IMG/VR virus record: IMGVR_UViG_3300002514_000081
Location: 1-38,850 of that record
Strand: one strand, 5' to 3'
Length of the DNA: 38,850 nucleotides
Source of the DNA: a virus
The notes under the pieces were generated by a model. The model had not been told where the DNA came from. It worked only from the letters and a program-made list of their open reading frames with translations, and made no database searches. This document shows, piece after piece, positions 16,693 through 25,610 of the stretch (within the stretch, counting starts at the first letter, position 1; every line of letters starts with the position of its first letter). Both the position numbers and the translations under genes were made by a program.

Positions 16693-19600
16693 ATGAATCC
16701 TTTCCATTTTTTGTAATCTCCAGCGATCCATCAACACAATCTTTTACAGCATCAACATGAGAAATAACTATTATATTTCTAAACCATCTCTTTAAAGATT
16801 CGAGAAGTCTTGCACAAGATTCAAGATTTGTTTCGTCAAGAGCACCAAATCCTTCATCTATTATTATCATATTTGTTTTTGTAAGTGATGAAGTATTTAT
16901 CAAGGCAACCCTAATGGCAAGAGATGCTATCATTTTTTCCATGCCAGACGCAAGCTCAATAACTCTCTTGCTATCTCCGTAATCTATATAGATATCCATT
17001 GAATTTGAATCACTATCTGCTTCAAGATTTATTGTAAAGTCTACGACCCCGAGAAGTATTTTTGATATCTCAGAATTAATAATCGGGAGTCTTGACATCA
17101 TTATTCTTAACGGAATACCCTTCTTTGATGATGCTTGCATAAATAAGTCGTAAATTTTTAACTGATCCTTTATCTCTTTGAATCTGTCCCTATCGTCAGA
17201 TAGTGAATTTTTTCTTATCTTTAGTGTAGCTATTTCTTCGATGATGCTATTTTTGTCTAGATCGAGATTTGAAATAAACTTAGATATATTGTCTATTTTA
17301 TCATGCACAATTGACTCATCATCACTTAATATCATAAGATTCATCTCATCTAGTCGAGCCTTTTCTTTAGACAACTTTTCTTTTAGTATTAATGACTTAT
17401 CTGTTAAATTTTCTATATTTGAATTACTCCTAATAATGGAGTGCTCTAGGTCTTTCTGTCTAGATATAAGGGCATTATATTTTCTAATTTTATCTTCCGG
17501 GTCTATTTCAGATAAAACTTTAATACAGTCAGATGCTCTCTCTATTTCATCCAGTGTTTCAGATAGCGATTCAAGATGATCTTTTATCATAGCTTTGTCT
17601 TCATGTGAAGATTTTATAAACATACATGAAGGATATTGATCGCCGCAAGGGACTATGCTTAGACTCTCTGCAGACTTCTCTATTCTTTCTAGCTCTTTTG
17701 CTATTCCATCTCTCTGGCCACAAAGAGATATAGAAGTTTTCTCAAGAGATATCTTTGCGTCTCTCTGGCTTTTAAGCTCTTCTATTGAAACTGAATCTAC
17801 TACAGATATTATCTTTTCTAACTTTTCATTGAGATCTAGGGCGCCTTCCTTTTCACTTAATATGCGGTCTAAGACTTTATTACTTTCTATGTCTATAGAT
17901 TTAACAACTTTTTTCTGCTCATTAACCTGTCCTATTGTAAAGCTACTGGAAGAATCGCTAGACGCTATCTTTACCCTAAGGTCACCTAGTATTTTTCTAT
18001 TTAAAGATATTTTATTAGATATTTCTGTAAGACTTAGCTTCTTCTTTTCTATCTCAATCTCTACTTCAGGTATTACTACATCCCAATCTTTATTTTCTAT
18101 AGACCTCATAATATCTCTTATTTGGGATGAATCTCGCTTACACATATCATTCATCTTATCAAACACTTCAAGATCTAGAAATTTTGTCAATATTGATTTT
18201 CTTGATGTAGCACCTTCATTTAAAAAGTTATTCATGCCGCCTTGAGATGCAAGAGATGTCATTAAAAAATCATCAGATATTCCTATCATTCTTCTTAAAG
18301 TTTTCTCTGTCTCCCTTCGCTGTTCCTCACTAAGGTTTTCAACAACAGATCCACTTTCATCAATTCTTTCTATTTGAAGTGATGTTGAAGCATATTCTTC
18401 TCCCTTTCTCGTTGTATGCTTTACTGTAGATCTTTTTATTCTAAATTTTTCTCCATTTAAATTTATCTCTATTGATGCATGACATGAATTTTTTCTTGTA
18501 TTGATAATGTGCAAGTTTTTTACAGATCCCCTATCAGTTGTATTAAATAAACAATACATCATTGATCCAATTATAGAAGATTTTCCTCTTGCATTTTTTC
18601 CAAATATTCCAGTTATTCCAGGATTAGATTTAAAATTTATATAATTGTTTTTTCCATAAGCAAATAAATTATCAAACTTTATATTTTCAATTTCCCATCT
18701 AGAGTTTCTTAGAATTTCGTCTTTCTCACTAATCTCTGATATATACTTTACTATTAGATTATTCATATCTTCTGATTCTTCATCTAGAAGATTTGAATTT
18801 TTAAAAAAATCTTTAAATAGAAATTTATGAAAAGAAGGATCTCTAAGATTTAATGTTTCAGAATTATTTCCTATTGATATGTGATATTTCTTTGGATCAA
18901 ACTGGTGATCATTTTTAAAAACAACTTCAGTTGCAAAATGTTGCTTTTTAAGTATTGATCCTATTTCTTGAGAATCTGCTTGTGTTATTATTGTATCTGA
19001 CTTTATTCTAAATCTTGATTTCTTTGGAAATCTTTTTGCTTCATTAATCGTATCTTCGACATTTCCTTTCCACTCAATTGTTACAAACGGTGTTGAATGA
19101 AGTATTGGATAAAACTTAACTGTGAAATCGTTTTTATCTTTAATATCCCAAAATAGAAATCCCTTTCCTTGACTTTCACCATAGTTTTGTTGTATTGATG
19201 ATCCACAGTATGCCATTGTTTTTTCTTTATTTAAAAATTGTGCCCTGTGTATATCACCTAGCATGGTAAAATCAAACATATCAAAGAAGTCATCTGTTAC
19301 GTCGCCATCTATCTCCCAATCTATATCTGTTTTTGAACCCCATACAGGACCATGAAATAGTGCAATATTTATTTCATTATCAACTGGGACAACTCTTGGC
19401 CATCCTTCTTCATCGAAACATGAGAATACACACCAGTTAAATCCGCTAATACCTGTAGGATATATTCCAGATTTTTTATACAAGTGTATATTTTTATTGC
19501 CAATTGCAGAGAGTATTGGTGTTATTGCATCCTGCCTATCCTTGTTCATGATTAATCCGTCATGATTTCCAAGTATAACATGGACTGGACATATCTTGCA

Positions 19601-19804
19601 TAGCTCTTCAAACCACCACGTAAGATTTTCAATAAGCTCTGGTGAGATACCTTGAGTTTTTGAATGTACAATATCTCCTCCAACGTATATTACGTCTGGT
19701 GAAAGAGATCTGCATGATTTAAAGAAATCTTTAAATGACTCTATGTATTCATCGTGGCGTGAAAGACCACGCCAGTGTATGTCTGCAATATGAACTATTT
19801 TCAT
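16676..19804 (-). CDS. Fused Mre11-Rad50 (SbcD-SbcC) nuclease-ATPase, T4 gp47-gp46 in one chain
   Basis: Recombination exonuclease for end resection and debranching of replicated DNA. Residues 1-340 are Mre11/SbcD-like: ADIHWRG (Asp8, His10), VGGDIVHS (Asp44), LGNHDG (Asn80, His81), LFHGPV (His151), LGDIHRAQ (Asp184, His186). Residues about 370-1042 are Rad50/SbcC-like: Walker A GKNARGKSS (402-410), a Q-loop region around SLASQGG (517-523), long coiled coils, a hook-like apex CGDQYPSC (720-727), ABC signature ELASGMEKMI (950-959), Walker B MIIIDEGFGALDE (979-991) and a His switch (ISHVD). T4 encodes these as two genes (339 and 560 aa). There is no stop or internal ribosome binding site at the junction. 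ATG at 19802-19804 has a poor upstream site. Confidence 0.95.
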   Translation of the reverse strand: MKIVHIADIHWRGLSRHDEYIESFKDFFKSCRSLSPDVIYVGGDIVHSKTQGISPELIENLTWWFEELCKICPVHVILGNHDGLIMNKDRQDAITPILSAIGNKNIHLYKKSGIYPTGISGFNWCVFSCFDEEGWPRVVPVDNEINIALFHGPVWGSKTDIDWEIDGDVTDDFFDMFDFTMLGDIHRAQFLNKEKTMAYCGSSIQQNYGESQGKGFLFWDIKDKNDFTVKFYPILHSTPFVTIEWKGNVEDTINEAKRFPKKSRFRIKSDTIITQADSQEIGSILKKQHFATEVVFKNDHQFDPKKYHISIGNNSETLNLRDPSFHKFLFKDFFKNSNLLDEESEDMNNLIVKYISEISEKDEILRNSRWEIENIKFDNLFAYGKNNYINFKSNPGITGIFGKNARGKSSIIGSMMYCLFNTTDRGSVKNLHIINTRKNSCHASIEINLNGEKFRIKRSTVKHTTRKGEEYASTSLQIERIDESGSVVENLSEEQRRETEKTLRRMIGISDDFLMTSLASQGGMNNFLNEGATSRKSILTKFLDLEVFDKMNDMCKRDSSQIRDIMRSIENKDWDVVIPEVEIEIEKKKLSLTEISNKISLNRKILGDLRVKIASSDSSSSFTIGQVNEQKKVVKSIDIESNKVLDRILSEKEGALDLNEKLEKIISVVDSVSIEELKSQRDAKISLEKTSISLCGQRDGIAKELERIEKSAESLSIVPCGDQYPSCMFIKSSHEDKAMIKDHLESLSETLDEIERASDCIKVLSEIDPEDKIRKYNALISRQKDLEHSIIRSNSNIENLTDKSLILKEKLSKEKARLDEMNLMILSDDESIVHDKIDNISKFISNLDLDKNSIIEEIATLKIRKNSLSDDRDRFKEIKDQLKIYDLFMQASSKKGIPLRIMMSRLPIINSEISKILLGVVDFTINLEADSDSNSMDIYIDYGDSKRVIELASGMEKMIASLAIRVALINTSSLTKTNMIIIDEGFGALDETNLESCARLLESLKRWFRNIIVISHVDAVKDCVDGSLEITKNGKDSYVYCE

Positions 19805-19889
19805 TATAATAAAGTTTTAGTACTATTCAATTATTACACATTGTAGGCACATGTACAAATAGTATTTCTTATATGATAGAAGATATTTT
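19805..19889. other. Intergenic gap, 85 bases
   Basis: AT-rich gap upstream of the Mre11-Rad50 gene. I find only weak elements: a 5-bp inverted repeat (TTGTA/TACAA), no clear Shine-Dalgarno and no convincing -35/-10 pair or late octamer. Any promoter here cannot be named from sequence alone. Confidence 0.35.
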
Positions 19890-20303
19890 TTAAAAATCTA
19901 TTTTAGTATAATCTTGAAGAGACTCAGTATCATGATTCTTTTGAAGATTTTCAGAATTATTATCTAATATTCCATCGAGTTTATGACCACTATTTTTATA
20001 ATCTAGCTTTCTAAATACAGACTCTATCATTTCAGAAGCTTGAGAAATATGGCTCTCCATCCAATCGTCTATTTCTTGACCATCTTCTAGCATATTAAAT
20101 ATTTTTGATGCATTTTTTACAATACTGTATAGCTGTGGCCTTGCCATATATGAATGTCGAGACCTGTGCTTCTTGTGAGAGTCTCCCGGAATATCAATCT
20201 TATCAAGAATTCCAGGATTATCTTCATGTCTAAACAAAGCGTCATCTTGAATTATTGTTTTCATTTCATCAATAATAAATTTTCTAAGTTCTAGCCTATT
20301 CAT
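19890..20303 (-). CDS. Small conserved phage protein of unknown function, 137 aa
   Basis: N-terminal helix (LELRKFIIDEMKTIIQDD), a His/Arg/Lys-rich linker (DSHKKHRSRHSYMARPQ), then a helical core ARPQLYSIVKNASKIFNMLE with DDWMESHISQASEMIESVF and LDY. This core resembles a short helical domain common in T4-like phages ('...I..I..N...WM..HI..A...I..V..YL...'), whose function I do not know. The C-terminal 30 residues are polar. ATG at 20301-20303; no strong ribosome binding site. It lies between primase and Mre11-Rad50, so a role in DNA metabolism or as a structural protein is equally open. Confidence 0.65.
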   Translation of the reverse strand: MNRLELRKFIIDEMKTIIQDDALFRHEDNPGILDKIDIPGDSHKKHRSRHSYMARPQLYSIVKNASKIFNMLEDGQEIDDWMESHISQASEMIESVFRKLDYKNSGHKLDGILDNNSENLQKNHDTESLQDYTKIDF

Positions 20304-20337
20304 TTTCTACTGTTTTCCCTGATGATAAATATAACTA

Positions 20338-21315
20338 TTAACTAAGTATAGAACCTGTCTTAATTGATTCAATTCTAAACTTTAAAAGATCGCCTCTTTT
20401 CCACTCTGTCGATGCATTTCTTAATATCATAAATTCTTGCTTTTTCATATCACCAACATCATGTGTAGTACTATTATTTAAAATTTTTACTCTGCATCCA
20501 AAACTATCAAGTGACGTTGCTATCATATGAGATTCTAATTTCATATCTGAATCAAGTGCTAAAAGAACTGGTGTTTTATTCTTTACAAGCTTTTTAAATA
20601 GTCTGCTTTCTTTTGAAAGCTTTGATCCTAAAATACAAGTTGAATTTTTATTTGCTTTTACAAGATCAAATGGTCCCTCTACTATAGTCACTTCTCTGTT
20701 CCAATCTATGTTAATTTCATTAAAAATTATTTCTGTCTTTTTATTTTTTGAATTTTTATATTTTATTTTTTGATCATCATCTATAGTTCTGGATACAAAG
20801 TAATTTATCTCTCCCTCGGTTGAAAATGATGGAAATATTACTTTACGTCTGTAATTACCGTCTATAGATGTTCCTATTTTAAAATACCATAAATCGCTTA
20901 CTGTTAAGCCTCTTTTAAAGAGATACGATATACATGCCCTTATATCTGGATCGCGAGTATTTCCAAGATATGCTTCTGATAAAAGTATAAAATTATCTGG
21001 AATTTTTGGAATTTCACTATCAACATTTTCAATATTTTTAGATAATTTTATAGAATTGTTTGTATCAAATTTCTCTTTAAACTTTACAGATAAAGAATTT
21101 GAAACTTTGTCTCTTAGTATAAAAAATAAATTATTTGATTTTACACCGCATATCCAGCAGTGACACTGCCATGTTTCAATATTTATTGAAAATTTTTCTT
21201 TTCTTTTATTTTCACATGAAGGACACATTACAGCAACATTAACTCCGTCTCTAGCGACTTTTATATCACCAAAAACAGATCTTAGGAAATCTAGCTTTTC
21301 AGTTACAGAGTTCAA
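20338..21315 (-). CDS. DNA primase, T4 gp61-like (zinc-binding plus TOPRIM)
   Basis: Makes RNA primers for lagging-strand synthesis with the replicative helicase. N-terminal zinc motif CPSC (Cys31, Cys34) and CHCWIC (Cys53, Cys56), then a DnaG-like middle with LFKRGLTVSDLWYFKIG (133-149). TOPRIM: TIVEGPFDLVKA (210-221; Glu213, Asp217) and LLALDSDMK (251-259; Asp255, Asp257). Length 325 aa, close to T4 gp61 (342). The start is TTG at 21313-21315 with AAAGG six bases upstream; no better upstream codon exists in frame. The helicase (gp41) is not in the window. Confidence 0.88.
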   Translation of the reverse strand: MNSVTEKLDFLRSVFGDIKVARDGVNVAVMCPSCENKRKEKFSINIETWQCHCWICGVKSNNLFFILRDKVSNSLSVKFKEKFDTNNSIKLSKNIENVDSEIPKIPDNFILLSEAYLGNTRDPDIRACISYLFKRGLTVSDLWYFKIGTSIDGNYRRKVIFPSFSTEGEINYFVSRTIDDDQKIKYKNSKNKKTEIIFNEINIDWNREVTIVEGPFDLVKANKNSTCILGSKLSKESRLFKKLVKNKTPVLLALDSDMKLESHMIATSLDSFGCRVKILNNSTTHDVGDMKKQEFMILRNASTEWKRGDLLKFRIESIKTGSILS

Positions 21316-21360
21316 TATACCTTTTCCAATACTTGTAGGTAATAATAAACTATTTTTGAA

Positions 21361-21906
21361 CTATTTACACTCTAGTATTCCAGCTCTTGCTATGACATAT
21401 GCATCTGCCATATCATAGCATGTATCCTTTGTGATCTTTAATCCCTTTCTAGGGCCAGATTTTAAGATTTTAGTCGGCCATAAGAAATCGATCTCACCTG
21501 ATACCCAATTTAAAATTTGTGCCTTTGTTGGCTGTCCGCCGTCTTTTTTTCTAATAATTTTTATATCCAGTGATCTTCTTGCATGATTGACGTTTATATG
21601 GATAGGATCTAAGTTAAATGTCTCATAGCATATAAGTGATACTATTCCATTAAATCTTGCTAGTGTTGATAATGTTCTCGCTGATGAAAATCCTGATCTG
21701 AATGATTGTAAATTTTCCTCTATATAAACGCTTTTTATATTATAATCAATTAAAAGAGAAGACATTTTATCTCTTACTAGTTTTGCTTTTTTGTATGTGT
21801 TCTTTATACTTGATAGCTCTATTGCACCCATAGAAACAAGTGATCCACTCATATCTAAGACACACCATCCAGTACATGCAGTTGAAACATCTAGGCCAAG
21901 TATCAT
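21361..21906 (-). CDS. RuvC-like Holliday junction resolvase
   Basis: RNase H-fold endonuclease for branched DNA. ILGLDVSTACTGWCVLD (2-18) gives the first Asp (Asp6); SVYIEENLQSF (59-69) gives Glu63/Glu64; YDMADAYVIARAG (164-176) gives the C-terminal acidic pair Asp165 and Asp168. Length 181 aa, typical of RuvC. T4 itself uses the unrelated endonuclease VII (gp49); a RuvC-type enzyme here would substitute for it in clearing branches before packaging. Its ATG overlaps the stop of the upstream structural gene by one base (TAATG), so it is translated with tail genes rather than with replication genes only. Confidence 0.9.
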   Translation of the reverse strand: MILGLDVSTACTGWCVLDMSGSLVSMGAIELSSIKNTYKKAKLVRDKMSSLLIDYNIKSVYIEENLQSFRSGFSSARTLSTLARFNGIVSLICYETFNLDPIHINVNHARRSLDIKIIRKKDGGQPTKAQILNWVSGEIDFLWPTKILKSGPRKGLKITKDTCYDMADAYVIARAGILECK

Positions 21907-24326
21907 TAAAAATCCATCTTAAATCTTATTACCATAGAATCATTCACTCTCTTTTTAATCGGTTGTGCGAAATTTGCCCTCATAATTATATTTAAATTTT
22001 CATCATGAAGATTAAGGCTGTCTATATATACAAACTTCTTTCCAATATCTGATGGACTTCCAGAAGCTGACAAGACTTTATATTGAGGGTTGCTAGATGA
22101 ATTAAATAATCCGCTGCCTAGTTCAATATTATACATTTTTATATGAATATTTTGGTGACCCTTAAATGTTATTTCAAACTGATCTTTTCCAAAAAATGTT
22201 AGCGCTGGGTGTTTAACAAGAACAATTCCCTCATCATATATACAGTTCCCTATATTTGACCATTTGGGATTTGGACCTTGTGCATCACACCTATATACAC
22301 CTCCCTTTCCGTTATCCCTTAGCGATATCTTTATCTTTCCACCTGATCCAGTTAGTGAGTTATCTACAATTGTCAAAGACTCCTCTTTTATTTGATCTCC
22401 ATAGAAAAGATTTGATATGTCGAAAAAGCATATCTCATTAGAAGATAAATCTCGCGTTCTTTGTGCAATTGTGAGTATTGGACCTGATATTCCACCCATG
22501 CTTTCAGGTGTAACGCCTGCTATTAGTGCTGTTATTGTATCGGGACCTGTTGCATCAGGAAGTGTTGTTGCATCATCATCTATTGCTGCAATTACATCTG
22601 AAACTGCTGTTGTTGGCAATCCAGGAAATATTGTTCCTGTGGATATCATTGAATCTATAGATACCAGACTTAAATTTTGACCGCCGTATATAGATTTAAA
22701 CTTTGAACTATCACTGCTACCGGTAGATAAAATAGTATAATCTGGCATAAATCTTCCATTGTCATTTGGAAGTATAGTTAAATTTCTTGCCCTTATTGAT
22801 GCAGATGCGTAGACAAATTGTGTTGCAGTTATATTTTCAACAGTTGTATTTAATGTTGAAGCAGTAAGATTATATAAACGCGGAGAGAATCTTTTAATAA
22901 ACTCCCTGGTGTGGTTTTCAAGATTCATAACAAACCCTCCGACACCAAATGAGAAATCTACATTAAATGGATCATCAGTTTTTTTACTTGTTGTCTGAAA
23001 TGGAGTCAAGAGAACGTCTCTTTCCCTTGATTCCCTTATAAACATTGGCGGAACGTAGAACATTAAATCTTTAAAATTTTGCGGTGAAGACTTGCTATAT
23101 TTTTCAATTTCTTTATTTGCAATATACCTGTTGAATATTTTTAGCTCATGAACTTCTGCATTCAGCTTGTGCCTGAAGAAGAAGTTAACTGGATCTTCAG
23201 TGAGACCTTCTAGCGTAGGATATACACCTTCATTTGAAACATTTTCATTAAAGAATTTTGCCTCATTATCATACCCCTCATAATAATTTCCTACAATAAG
23301 TGCAGAGCATCCAATATGAGGTGGGGGAAGTATATCTGACCCTGTAAATACAAATTGTGTAGACATACTATCAATTAAGATACTGCCTGTACCCATATTA
23401 AAATCTTTTCCGCCCCACCTTATTGTAACATGATGCCAATTATTTCTTTTTAAAGAGTTGTCAGGTGTAACAAATACAAGATCTTTAGGATGTGTATGTG
23501 ATGTGGCATTGAAATTTATAGTACTTGGAGGTACATCTGCACTGTGACTTAGCTGTAATGCTATTCTAAATCCATCGACCTTCTGATCTTGGTCACGACT
23601 ACTTCCAGAAACTAAAGATACAGCAAATGATGATGATAGATGAAAAATTGTCCCAGCTTTATAAGACTCTAGCCTCTCTGTAGTATATCTTGGATTTATA
23701 TAAAAGTCTATTGAAAATGATCCGGTGGGAGAGTACGGCCTCGGCTCATTTACTGTTCTACTTAAGTTTGGGTATATTATAGCAGAATTTTCAGGAAGCC
23801 CAGAAGCAGTTAAAAAATTTAAAGTACTATAGTTTGTATATGCAAATTCACTAACGTCATATCTTGCAGCATAGAATGGTAAAAGATTATCTTTTATTAT
23901 CAACTTTTCAATTGCAACATCGTTAAGAGAGAAAGGTGGATCAAATCTTGTTATATACAATCTTTTAGAGTTTCTAGTTGGACTATTTGCTGTATTAACC
24001 CCTGATAGATATGTTTCCATATACTCGGAAACATCTACAGACGTCCCAGCTAGCATTGCACCATTTACAATTAAAGATGCTGCATCTTTTGCTATTGTTG
24101 CTAGAAATGCAGATTCGTCAAATGAACTATCTGTCGATCCATCAGTTCCAAATGATAGCTCGCCTGTTTCTCCGGGAGCTATCAAATCTTTTAATGCCGG
24201 ACTGGGTCTTGGAGATAGTGCAGCAGATCCAGATGTTCCATTTGATGAACTAAGGTATCTAGTTTCAGGATGAAGAGTTAGTGAAAAGTTCTCCTGTCGC
24301 TCATTTAAGACTTTGACAATAGACAT
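21906..24326 (-). CDS. Tail/baseplate structural protein with LamG-like domain, 806 aa
   Basis: Probable virion surface protein. A concanavalin A/LamG-like beta-sandwich spans about 195-410: GSFSIDFYINPRY (202-214), NNWHHVTIRWGG (295-306), then AEVHELKIFNRYIANKEIEK (390-409), the classical LamG end. Such domains often bind glycans or other virion proteins. The last 100 residues share a motif with the upstream 416-aa gene: FNSSSNPQYKV ... KKFVYIDSLNLHDENLNII ... QPIKK...RFKMDF. The N-terminal 190 residues are unassigned. ATG at 24324-24326, nine bases after the previous stop. Which baseplate or fibre position it holds is unknown. Confidence 0.78.
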   Translation of the reverse strand: MSIVKVLNERQENFSLTLHPETRYLSSSNGTSGSAALSPRPSPALKDLIAPGETGELSFGTDGSTDSSFDESAFLATIAKDAASLIVNGAMLAGTSVDVSEYMETYLSGVNTANSPTRNSKRLYITRFDPPFSLNDVAIEKLIIKDNLLPFYAARYDVSEFAYTNYSTLNFLTASGLPENSAIIYPNLSRTVNEPRPYSPTGSFSIDFYINPRYTTERLESYKAGTIFHLSSSFAVSLVSGSSRDQDQKVDGFRIALQLSHSADVPPSTINFNATSHTHPKDLVFVTPDNSLKRNNWHHVTIRWGGKDFNMGTGSILIDSMSTQFVFTGSDILPPPHIGCSALIVGNYYEGYDNEAKFFNENVSNEGVYPTLEGLTEDPVNFFFRHKLNAEVHELKIFNRYIANKEIEKYSKSSPQNFKDLMFYVPPMFIRESRERDVLLTPFQTTSKKTDDPFNVDFSFGVGGFVMNLENHTREFIKRFSPRLYNLTASTLNTTVENITATQFVYASASIRARNLTILPNDNGRFMPDYTILSTGSSDSSKFKSIYGGQNLSLVSIDSMISTGTIFPGLPTTAVSDVIAAIDDDATTLPDATGPDTITALIAGVTPESMGGISGPILTIAQRTRDLSSNEICFFDISNLFYGDQIKEESLTIVDNSLTGSGGKIKISLRDNGKGGVYRCDAQGPNPKWSNIGNCIYDEGIVLVKHPALTFFGKDQFEITFKGHQNIHIKMYNIELGSGLFNSSSNPQYKVLSASGSPSDIGKKFVYIDSLNLHDENLNIIMRANFAQPIKKRVNDSMVIRFKMDF

Positions 24327-24335
24327 ACTAAGACC

Positions 24336-25586
24336 CTAGAAATCGAGCCTTACCCGTATTGTCAAATCCTTTTCATCATTTTTTTCAATTGGTCTTGATG
24401 TCTTTGCAACTGCTAATAAATTATCATTTGCATCATAAAGTCCTATTGTAGTAATATATGAGAAAGCCTTTTGTGAGCCTTCCTGTCCTGTTTCAATAAC
24501 CCTTATCTTGTTATTTGATGGATCGACATACGTTGGATTAGATGAATAGTTGAACTCATCAGCAGTCGCCCTGCAGAATATTAGAGTTGATTTGATCTGT
24601 GTTATATTTTGAAAAGTCATAAATGTTAGTGATCCAGAACTTACTCTTGCCTCTGCTATGTGATCTACTACTTGATCTATCGAAGCTGATACGAAGAAGT
24701 CGGGTATGAACTTTGCCTGCCTATTTCCTTTCTTACCAGATGTTGATAAGATCTCTCCTAGAACTGTACGACCAGCTGCACCGTCAACTGTCTGTGCAGA
24801 AACTGCCTGAATTGATCCCGTTGCATGTTCAGATCCTGACATTGTCTTTTCTGCATCTAGTAAAATTATCCCCTGATCGTAAAAAATTAATCCAAGATTC
24901 TCACTAGTGTTTGCTGAGTTTACAAGATTTCCCACAGCTCCACCAACTGAAGATGCCATTGCTGTGGATGATCCTAGATCTGTTATGACACATGATCCTG
25001 ATTCAGAAGTTACCCATAGATTCTGTCTCATGACTGGATTTACTGGAGAATTACTGCTATATGCTGCACTTCTATAAAATCTCATTGCAAAAGATTCTCT
25101 CTTTATGGCATCCCTGTGAAAAAGACGCTTAATGTTGAATGCAATTCCAACATTTATTCTATCTGAAAGTGTTGAACTTCCATATGGAGAGTAAAAAGGT
25201 GAACCTGCATTTCCAAGAAGAAGTTGTGCATATTGATTATAATTCTCTATTTTCTCCCTCATCATTATTGATGTTGATGGAAATAGCATCTTTCCTGTTG
25301 AATCTTCTCCAGTTTTTGAACCTGTAACAACACCACTTCCGGAAAATATCATACACGTTATATCAAAGCATGGATTTGATGTCTGTAGTGAAAAATCCTG
25401 ATCATATACTGTTTGAAAAAGAGATGACGTTACCCCTGGACCTATTCCACCAGTAACAAATACCTGATATGACTTTCTAGAATTTGACGAAGATACGTCT
25501 GTCTGAATAAAGTCTACTAACTGGTTTAGCTGACTATCAGATGTTTTTATATCCGTTGACGGATCTAATGTTTTTGATGTACTCAC
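24336..25586 (-). CDS. Virion structural protein, 416 aa, sharing a C-terminal domain with its neighbour
   Basis: Unassigned tail or baseplate protein. Ser/Thr/Gly-rich with beta-strand character; includes FPSTSIMMREKIENYNQYAQ, a NVGIAFNIKRLFHRDAIKRE segment, and a C-terminal module FNYSSNPTYVDPSNN ... FSYITTIGLYDANDNLLAVA, ending SRPIEKNDEKDLTIRVRLDF. The same module ends the adjacent 806-aa protein, so both may dock on one partner. I recall the 'YITTIGLYD...NLLA...P..K...VR.DF' ending from other large-phage structural proteins, with no known role. GTG start at 25584-25586, with AGAGGAATT upstream. Confidence 0.75.
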   Translation of the reverse strand: MSTSKTLDPSTDIKTSDSQLNQLVDFIQTDVSSSNSRKSYQVFVTGGIGPGVTSSLFQTVYDQDFSLQTSNPCFDITCMIFSGSGVVTGSKTGEDSTGKMLFPSTSIMMREKIENYNQYAQLLLGNAGSPFYSPYGSSTLSDRINVGIAFNIKRLFHRDAIKRESFAMRFYRSAAYSSNSPVNPVMRQNLWVTSESGSCVITDLGSSTAMASSVGGAVGNLVNSANTSENLGLIFYDQGIILLDAEKTMSGSEHATGSIQAVSAQTVDGAAGRTVLGEILSTSGKKGNRQAKFIPDFFVSASIDQVVDHIAEARVSSGSLTFMTFQNITQIKSTLIFCRATADEFNYSSNPTYVDPSNNKIRVIETGQEGSQKAFSYITTIGLYDANDNLLAVAKTSRPIEKNDEKDLTIRVRLDF

Positions 25587-25610
25587 TTATAATTCCTCTA
25601 ATAAAACATT

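Noticed and set aside
16693-16737. Longer version of the zinc-ribbon protein (97 aa)
   Set aside because: The extension lies inside the end of the Mre11-Rad50 gene; the start at 16692 has GGAAAGGA correctly placed.
17655-18245. Plus-strand open frame of 196 codons, Ser/Leu/Phe-rich
   Set aside because: Antisense shadow of the coiled-coil part of the Mre11-Rad50 gene; composition is explained by the complement of Lys/Glu/Asp codons.
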